This document shows, in pieces, positions 14,515 through 17,828 of a DNA stretch of 17,828 nucleotides. Source of the stretch: an uncultured Eubacterium sp. (GTDB lineage Bacteria; Bacillota; Clostridia; Peptostreptococcales; Anaerovoracaceae); assembly GCA_905193765.1 (NCBI GenBank), contig CAJJPZ010000028.1:1-17828 (forward strand), in the 5' to 3' direction. The position numbers and the translations under genes were made by a program. Position 1 is the first letter of the stretch. Every line of letters begins with the position of its first letter. A model generated the notes under the pieces. It worked only from the letters and a program-made list of their open reading frames with translations, had not been told where the DNA came from and searched no databases.

Positions 14515-15645
14515 ATGGATTATCAGGAATTACTTACGAAACACAGGAGGGAGCTGCACCGGATACCGGAGCTCAGCAGGGATCTTCCTGAAACGAAGAA
14601 ATATATAAAGAATGTCCTTTCGGAACTGGACTGCATGGTATATGACGTGCTCGAGTCAGGCGTATGTGTTTTTTTTGACAAGGGAAAAGAAAAGACCACA
14701 GCGTTTCGCGCCGATATGGATGCGTTGCCGGTGGAGGAGGCTGCGGTCCATGACTATGTTTCTCAGCACAAAGGAAGGATGCATGCCTGCGGACATGACG
14801 GTCATATGTCCGTACTTCTGACACTGGCTCAGTATGTGAACGATGCGGAGGATCTGCAGCGCAATGTACTGTGTATATTCCAGCCGGCGGAGGAGACCAC
14901 AGGGGGCGCTAAGGACATATGTGAGACAGGCATACTTGAGAAACACAATGTCGAGCGTGTTTTCGGACTCCACATGTGGCCATTTGCGGATGCAGGCTGT
15001 ATCGAATCCAGGCCGGGTGCTCTGATGCCAAGATCATCTGAGATAACGGTGGAGATAACAGGGAAATCAACACATGCCACTGCGCCGGAAAACGGGATCG
15101 ATTCTCTGTACGCAGGCGCATGTTACATACAGGACCTGTATGAGACACACAGGCTGTTCAAGGAAAATAAAATCGCTGAAGGCAGGACGGCGCCTGATGA
15201 GAAGACGATAATACAGATATGCTGCATGAACAGCGGTACTGCCAGGAATGTCATACCGGGCACATGTTCTCTGCTGGGGACCATGCGGGCATTCAGCGAT
15301 GAGGACTTTGCAATGCTTGTAGGGATGCTGGAGGATACGGCGGAAGAAATAAGCCGGGAGACAGGCAGTCGCATATCGGCCATGCATAGCGAAGGATATC
15401 CGCCGGTGATAAACGACAGAAGGCTTTATGAAGATATAAGGCCTGTCCTTGAAGCGTCAGGAACCTATCGTGAGATGGAAAAACCGATAATGATATCCGA
15501 AGACTATTCGTTCTACGGACTGCATGTTCCTTCGGTATTTTTTCTGCTGGGTACAGGCACCGGTATAGCTCTTCACAGCGACCATTTTGATTTTGATGAA
15601 TCTGTGCTTATGAACGGGTTCATGCTGTTCAGATCGCTGATATGA
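14515..15645 (+). CDS. M20D-family metal-dependent amidohydrolase (N-acyl amino acid deacylase)
   Basis: The 376-residue protein belongs to the M20D hydrolases, which remove acyl groups from amino acids. It shows HRIPEL (15-20), FRADMDALPV (65-73), HACGHDGHM (90-98) with metal ligands Cys92 and His94, FQPAEE (Glu126, Glu127), GLHMWP (His153), GKSTHA in the lid/dimerisation domain, and a C-terminal LHSDHFDFDE. The start is ATG 14515, six bases after TGAGGTG; the in-frame GTG at 14506 overlaps that site. Members include N-acetyl-diaminopimelate deacetylase, hippurate hydrolase and indole-acetyl-amino-acid hydrolases. Its place next to lysA makes the first attractive, but it has its own promoter and dapD/dapH-type partners are missing, so the substrate remains open. 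Confidence 0.92.
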   Translation: MDYQELLTKHRRELHRIPELSRDLPETKKYIKNVLSELDCMVYDVLESGVCVFFDKGKEKTTAFRADMDALPVEEAAVHDYVSQHKGRMHACGHDGHMSVLLTLAQYVNDAEDLQRNVLCIFQPAEETTGGAKDICETGILEKHNVERVFGLHMWPFADAGCIESRPGALMPRSSEITVEITGKSTHATAPENGIDSLYAGACYIQDLYETHRLFKENKIAEGRTAPDEKTIIQICCMNSGTARNVIPGTCSLLGTMRAFSDEDFAMLVGMLEDTAEEISRETGSRISAMHSEGYPPVINDRRLYEDIRPVLEASGTYREMEKPIMISEDYSFYGLHVPSVFFLLGTGTGIALHSDHFDFDESVLMNGFMLFRSLI

Positions 15646-15660
15646 GGATGAGTGTTACTG

Positions 15661-15689
15661 TTGCAATGAGCTCGTTTCAGAGGTATAAT
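15661..15689 (+). promoter_or_regulatory. Candidate sigma-A promoter for metF-metH
   Basis: TTGCAA (15661-15666), 17 bases, TATAAT (15684-15689). Start near 15696, about 22 bases before metF, with GGAGG at 15706-15710. The gap is too short for an S-box or cobalamin riboswitch, so control by such RNA is unlikely at this site. Confidence 0.75.
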
Positions 15690-15717
15690 ATATAGTCAAA
15701 TAAATGGAGGCATAATA

Positions 15718-16584
15718 ATGAAGATACCTGAATTATATGAAAAAAAGAAACCTGTTTTTTCCTTTGAGATTTTCCCTCCCAAGAGAAAATCGGGACTCGA
15801 TAAGATATACAGCACTGTTGAACAGCTCGCCGTATGTGAGCCGGACTTCATAAGTGTGACTTACGGAGCAGGCGGGAATATTGCAGACAATGCGACCTGC
15901 GAGATAGCATCGACGATAAAAGAACGTTTCGGGATAGAAACGATGGCGCATCTGACATGCATCAATTCGACCAAAGAAGACGTTGCTGAGATGATAAACA
16001 GATTCAAGGCAGCGAACATCGAGAATGTACTGGCTCTCAGAGGAGATATAGTGCCGGGTGAAGATATAAAACGCGAATTTGCCCATGCCAACGAACTGGC
16101 GATAGAGGTGCAGAGGAAGTGCAGCGACGATCTTGAAATACTGGGAGCGTGCTACCCTGAAGGGCATTATGAGAGCAAGTCGCTGGAAGAAGATATACAG
16201 AACCTTAAATACAAGATAGGTGCAGGGGTCAAGGTGCTGATAAGCCAGCTGTTCTTTGACAACCAGTGTTTTTACAATTTCCTGGGACGTGCGAGACAGA
16301 TGGGGATAACGGTACCTGTTTCAGCCGGTATAATGCCTATCGTGAATTCGAAGCAGATCGAGAAGACAGTGGCGCTCAGCGGCGCCAGCCTTCCTCATGA
16401 TTTCACGAAGATGATAGGACTGTATGAGAACGAACCGGAAAAACTCTTCGATGCAGGCATAGAGTATGCCGTTATGCAGATAAGAGATCTGATAAAGAGC
16501 GGTGTTGACGGGATACACCTTTATATAATGAATAATCCCGATGTTGCTATAAAGATATATGAGGATATAAAGGACCTCCTTTAG
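15718..16584 (+). CDS. metF: Methylenetetrahydrofolate reductase
   Basis: MetF reduces 5,10-methylene-tetrahydrofolate to 5-methyl-tetrahydrofolate with FAD, supplying the methyl group for methionine. The 288-residue protein has FSFEIFPPKR with the catalytic Glu17, SVTYGAGG (46-53), HLTCINST, NVLALRGD with the flavin-site Asp110, LISQLFFDN, PVSAGIMPI and GIHLYIMNNP. Length matches bacterial MetF. GGAGG is seven bases before the ATG. It is the first of three closely spaced genes, followed after 12 bases by a reactivation protein and then metH, the direct user of its product. Electron donor (NADH or a partner protein) cannot be told from this sequence. Confidence 0.97.
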   Translation: MKIPELYEKKKPVFSFEIFPPKRKSGLDKIYSTVEQLAVCEPDFISVTYGAGGNIADNATCEIASTIKERFGIETMAHLTCINSTKEDVAEMINRFKAANIENVLALRGDIVPGEDIKREFAHANELAIEVQRKCSDDLEILGACYPEGHYESKSLEEDIQNLKYKIGAGVKVLISQLFFDNQCFYNFLGRARQMGITVPVSAGIMPIVNSKQIEKTVALSGASLPHDFTKMIGLYENEPEKLFDAGIEYAVMQIRDLIKSGVDGIHLYIMNNPDVAIKIYEDIKDLL

Positions 16585-16596
16585 GGAGCAGATGAT

Positions 16597-17232
16597 ATGA
16601 ATATTACAGAGGCGATTTCAAGAAAAAACTGGCTGGCGTATCTGCAGGTGGATGGTGACGCCGACCCTGCGCTGGAGGCACAGCTCGACGAGGCAGAGAA
16701 TCTGTTGAGAACACATGCCCGTCCCAGGGCGATATACCGTGTGGTGGATATTTCGGCCGTACCGGTGAAAGGCTTTTCGATACAGAAACATCTTGAAGGA
16801 TGTCATCATGTGGCAGTGATGGCGCTTACCCTGGGGATAGGTGTTGACAATCTGATAAAGAAAACACAGGTCACGGATATGGCTATGGCAGTGATCCTGG
16901 ACAGCGGGGCCTCTGTTATGGTGGATCAGCTGTGTGATATGTACCAGAAGAAAATAGATGAAGAGACTGAAGGGTATACGACGCCGAGGTTCAGTCCGGG
17001 ATATGGTGACTATCCCGTGGAGACACAGAGCAGTATCATAAGACTTGTGGACGGGCAGCGCAAGATAGGTCTGAACGTCACATCCAACAGTCTGATGATA
17101 CCGAGAAAGTCCGTGACAGCACTGATTGGCATAGCGGATCATCCTGTAAGCGGCAGGCTTGCAACATGTGGGGAATGCGTATTGAGAGAAAAATGCACAT
17201 TAAGGAAAGAAGGTAGATTCTGTGGAGAATAG
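16597..17232 (+). CDS. Stand-alone methionine synthase reactivation-domain protein with a four-cysteine tail
   Basis: The 211-residue protein matches the SAM-binding activation domain that forms the C-terminus of E. coli MetH but is a separate protein in many anaerobes (Thermotoga TM0269 is the structural example). It should bind MetH and S-adenosylmethionine and restore inactive cob(II)alamin by reductive methylation. Motifs are LTLGIGVDN (77-85), LDSGAS (101-106), the SAM-site RFSPGYGDYPVETQ (131-144), and IPRKSVTALIGI (168-179). The C-terminus adds Cys191, Cys194, Cys200 and Cys209 in a CxxC-x5-C-x8-C pattern, which could hold an iron-sulfur cluster or zinc; that is inference. GGGAG precedes the ATG. 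The end overlaps the metH GTG start by 11 bases. Confidence 0.9.
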   Translation: MNITEAISRKNWLAYLQVDGDADPALEAQLDEAENLLRTHARPRAIYRVVDISAVPVKGFSIQKHLEGCHHVAVMALTLGIGVDNLIKKTQVTDMAMAVILDSGASVMVDQLCDMYQKKIDEETEGYTTPRFSPGYGDYPVETQSSIIRLVDGQRKIGLNVTSNSLMIPRKSVTALIGIADHPVSGRLATCGECVLREKCTLRKEGRFCGE

Positions 17233-17828
17233 TTTTAGCGACAGATTATATATACTTGACGGCGGTATGGGCACGATGCTGCAGAAGGCAGGCGCGGGAG
17301 CCGGAGAGAACACTGCGCGTTTTGCGGTGACTCACCCGGAGATACTGAAGGATATACACAGACAGTATGTGGAGGCCGGATCCGACATAATACTTGCAGC
17401 AACGTTCGGCGTAAGTCGTTTCAAGGAAAAAGAGCTGGGAATGTCTGCAAAGGAAGTCATAAAAAAAGCACTCGATGTAGCTGTTGCGGTCAAAGAAGAG
17501 GCGGCTGAGTCCGGTCGTGAAGTCAGAGTCGCACTGGATGTCAGCAATCTGGGAGAGCTGGTAGAGCCCATGGGCACTTTGTCTTTCGAGGATGCATACG
17601 ACGAATATGCAGAAATAGTCAGAGCCGGCGCAGAGAACGGCGCGGATATCATAATGATAGAGACCATGACTGATCTCTATGATACGAAGGCAGCCGTGCT
17701 GGCAGCAAAAGAGAATACAGATCTTCCTGTCATCGTTTCCATGACCTTTGAAGTCGATGGAAGGACTTTCACCGGCGTGAGTATCGAGGCCATGGCAATG
17801 ACGATGGAAGGGCTGGGTGTAGATGCTA
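17222..17828 (+). CDS. metH: Cobalamin-dependent methionine synthase, N-terminal part (cut by window end)
   Basis: The frame is open to the end of the window and encodes 202 residues of the homocysteine-binding barrel. Family motifs are ILDGGMGTMLQ (11-21), THPEILKDIHRQYVEAGSDII, ATFGVSRFKE (many MetH read NTFGANR), VALDVSNLGELVEPMGTLSFEDAY, ADIIMIETMTDLYDTKAA and PVIVSMTF. The three zinc-binding cysteines would lie beyond the window. The GTG at 17222 is chosen because AGAAGG lies eight bases upstream and no ATG occurs before the conserved barrel start; it overlaps the preceding gene by 11 bases. Since the reactivation domain is encoded separately just upstream, the full protein probably lacks that C-terminal domain. 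Confidence 0.95.
   Translation, partial: MENSFSDRLYILDGGMGTMLQKAGAGAGENTARFAVTHPEILKDIHRQYVEAGSDIILAATFGVSRFKEKELGMSAKEVIKKALDVAVAVKEEAAESGREVRVALDVSNLGELVEPMGTLSFEDAYDEYAEIVRAGAENGADIIMIETMTDLYDTKAAVLAAKENTDLPVIVSMTFEVDGRTFTGVSIEAMAMTMEGLGVDA

Noticed and set aside
15646..15717. S-box or cobalamin riboswitch before metF
   Set aside because: The 72-base gap is too short and holds a promoter and ribosome binding site instead.
1..17828. Mobile element, CRISPR array, phage or defence system
   Set aside because: No transposase, integrase, direct-repeat array, tRNA-type attachment site or defence protein motif was seen; all intervals are explained by metabolic genes and short regulatory gaps.

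Overview
The window reads as chromosome of an anaerobic, low-to-mid GC Gram-positive bacterium, most likely a member of the Clostridia. The evidence is indirect: strong AGGAGG-type ribosome binding sites, GTG and TTG starts, very frequent ATA (Ile) and AGA/AGG (Arg) codons, an L-box lysine riboswitch with an intrinsic terminator, a complete set of [NiFe]-hydrogenase maturation genes, and a cobalamin-dependent methionine branch with a stand-alone reactivation protein. A family close to Mogibacterium/Anaerovoracaceae is a guess from codon style only.

Layout. (1) 1-2002, forward: the 3' part of a LarA-family nickel-dependent 2-hydroxyacid racemase, overlapping by one base a short-form malic enzyme, then a hairpin terminator. 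The pair suggests D-malate to L-malate to pyruvate. (2) 2044-5369, reverse: hypA, hypB, hypF, read leftwards from a promoter near 5450. (3) 5523-7332, forward: an LeuT-fold sodium:amino-acid symporter with a near-ideal sigma-A promoter, followed directly by a 44-residue one-helix protein of the MetS type and a terminator. (4) 7356-12066, forward: an XpaC-family membrane protein, then hypC, hypD, hypE and an MBL-fold hydrolase with an added C-terminal region, ending in a two-way terminator. Together blocks 2 and 4 hold all six hyp genes, but no hydrogenase structural gene lies in the window. (5) 12106-14390, reverse: lysA followed by deoC, preceded by a lysine riboswitch and transcription terminator. 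(6) 14452-15645, forward: an M20D amidohydrolase that diverges from the lysA leader. (7) 15661-17828, forward: metF, a stand-alone MetH reactivation-domain protein with a four-cysteine tail, and the first 202 codons of metH, cut by the window end.

How it fits together. Block 7 is the folate/cobalamin route that makes methyl-tetrahydrofolate and passes the methyl group to homocysteine. The hyp proteins build the Fe(CN)2CO centre (HypC, D, E, F) and insert nickel (HypA, B) of a hydrogenase encoded elsewhere. LarA is also a nickel enzyme, though its cofactor is made by other proteins (LarB, LarC, LarE) not seen here. The lysine riboswitch should shut off lysA, and deoC with it, when lysine is plentiful.

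I found no mobile element, CRISPR array, tRNA or rRNA. Most genes belong to known families. The less ordinary points are the racemase-malic enzyme pair, the reactivation protein with its Cys4 tail, deoC behind a lysine riboswitch, the split hyp cluster with a membrane protein at the head of hypCDE, and the very small symporter partner.
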